Shown here: piece by piece, positions 63,961 to 64,000 of the stretch
Layout of the letters: every line of letters starts with the position of its first letter
Position numbering within the stretch: position 1 is the first letter of the stretch
NCBI GenBank assembly: GCA_002221725.1
Contig: NJFT01000059.1
Location: 62,001 to 126,000, forward strand
Source: Scedosporium boydii
Taxonomy: Eukaryota; Ascomycota; Sordariomycetes; Microascales; Microascaceae
Direction of reading: 5' to 3'
Length of the DNA stretch: 64,000 bases
The notes under the pieces: generated by a model
The model's database searches: none
Told to the model about the DNA's origin: nothing
The model's input: the letters and a program-made list of their open reading frames with translations, nothing else
Made by a program: the position numbers and the translations under genes

Positions 63961-64000
63961 TCTGTTGACCACAGTTAGTCTGGGTCTACTGCTTTTTCTC

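Noticed and set aside
1..64000. CRISPR arrays, rRNA genes or bacterial operons
   Set aside because: None seen; the intron structure and gene families are fungal.

Overview
The window reads as nuclear DNA of a filamentous ascomycete (Pezizomycotina). The genes are split by short GT-AG introns of about 50-90 nt with CTAAC/CTGAC-type branch sites. The gene content is typical of that group: Zn2Cys6 regulators, a HET-domain protein, a NACHT-WD40 STAND receptor, an F-box protein, MFS transporters and small secreted cysteine-rich peptides. I cannot name the species. Many genes only appear once exons are joined by hand, and every exon chain given here closes in frame.

Layout. 0-3.5 kb: a kinase-like gene cut by the left edge, a divergent gene with a PD-(D/E)XK-like signature and an in-frame TGA near its end, and an unknown gene. 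4.8-9.2 kb: a complete NACHT-WD40 receptor of about 1409 residues. 9.5-17.9 kb: a block lying between two direct copies of a tRNA-Leu(CAA) region, the left one truncated and the right one intact. It holds fused relics of an alcohol dehydrogenase and a siderophore-type MFS transporter, a 4-coumarate:CoA-ligase-like gene that is 3'-truncated and split by a 401-bp solo LTR with a 5-bp target duplication, and an intact AidB-type acyl-CoA dehydrogenase.

19.9-22.1 kb: two convergent genes for small secreted cysteine-rich peptides, one of them a three-exon fungal CS-alpha-beta defensin of the plectasin type. 23.2-25.4 kb: an unknown helical protein and an unidentified coding-like relic. 26.5-30.5 kb: a seven-exon protein with a B-box-like finger, a P-loop, a RING finger and a patatin phospholipase domain. 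31.4-45.2 kb: a mitochondrial-type PP2C phosphatase, an F-box protein, an MFS transporter divergent from a ten-exon Zn2Cys6 regulator, an RNase H protein and a SAM methyltransferase with a GC-AG intron. 46.4-50 kb: a HET-domain protein and an LCMT-type methyltransferase.

51-64 kb: a run of oxidoreductases that looks like a catabolic cluster. It contains a short-chain dehydrogenase, a cytochrome b5/b5-reductase fusion, a decayed aldehyde dehydrogenase, a frameshifted FAD-dependent amine/amino-acid oxidase-like gene, a tartrate/D-malate dehydrogenase family enzyme and a succinate-semialdehyde dehydrogenase. It ends in the C-terminal part of another fungal transcription factor cut by the right edge.

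Two themes stand out. Several genes belong to families used in fungal self/non-self recognition or defence (STAND receptor, RING-patatin protein, HET protein, defensin). The window also carries much gene decay: tRNA truncation, LTR insertion, fused gene pieces and frameshifted enzymes.
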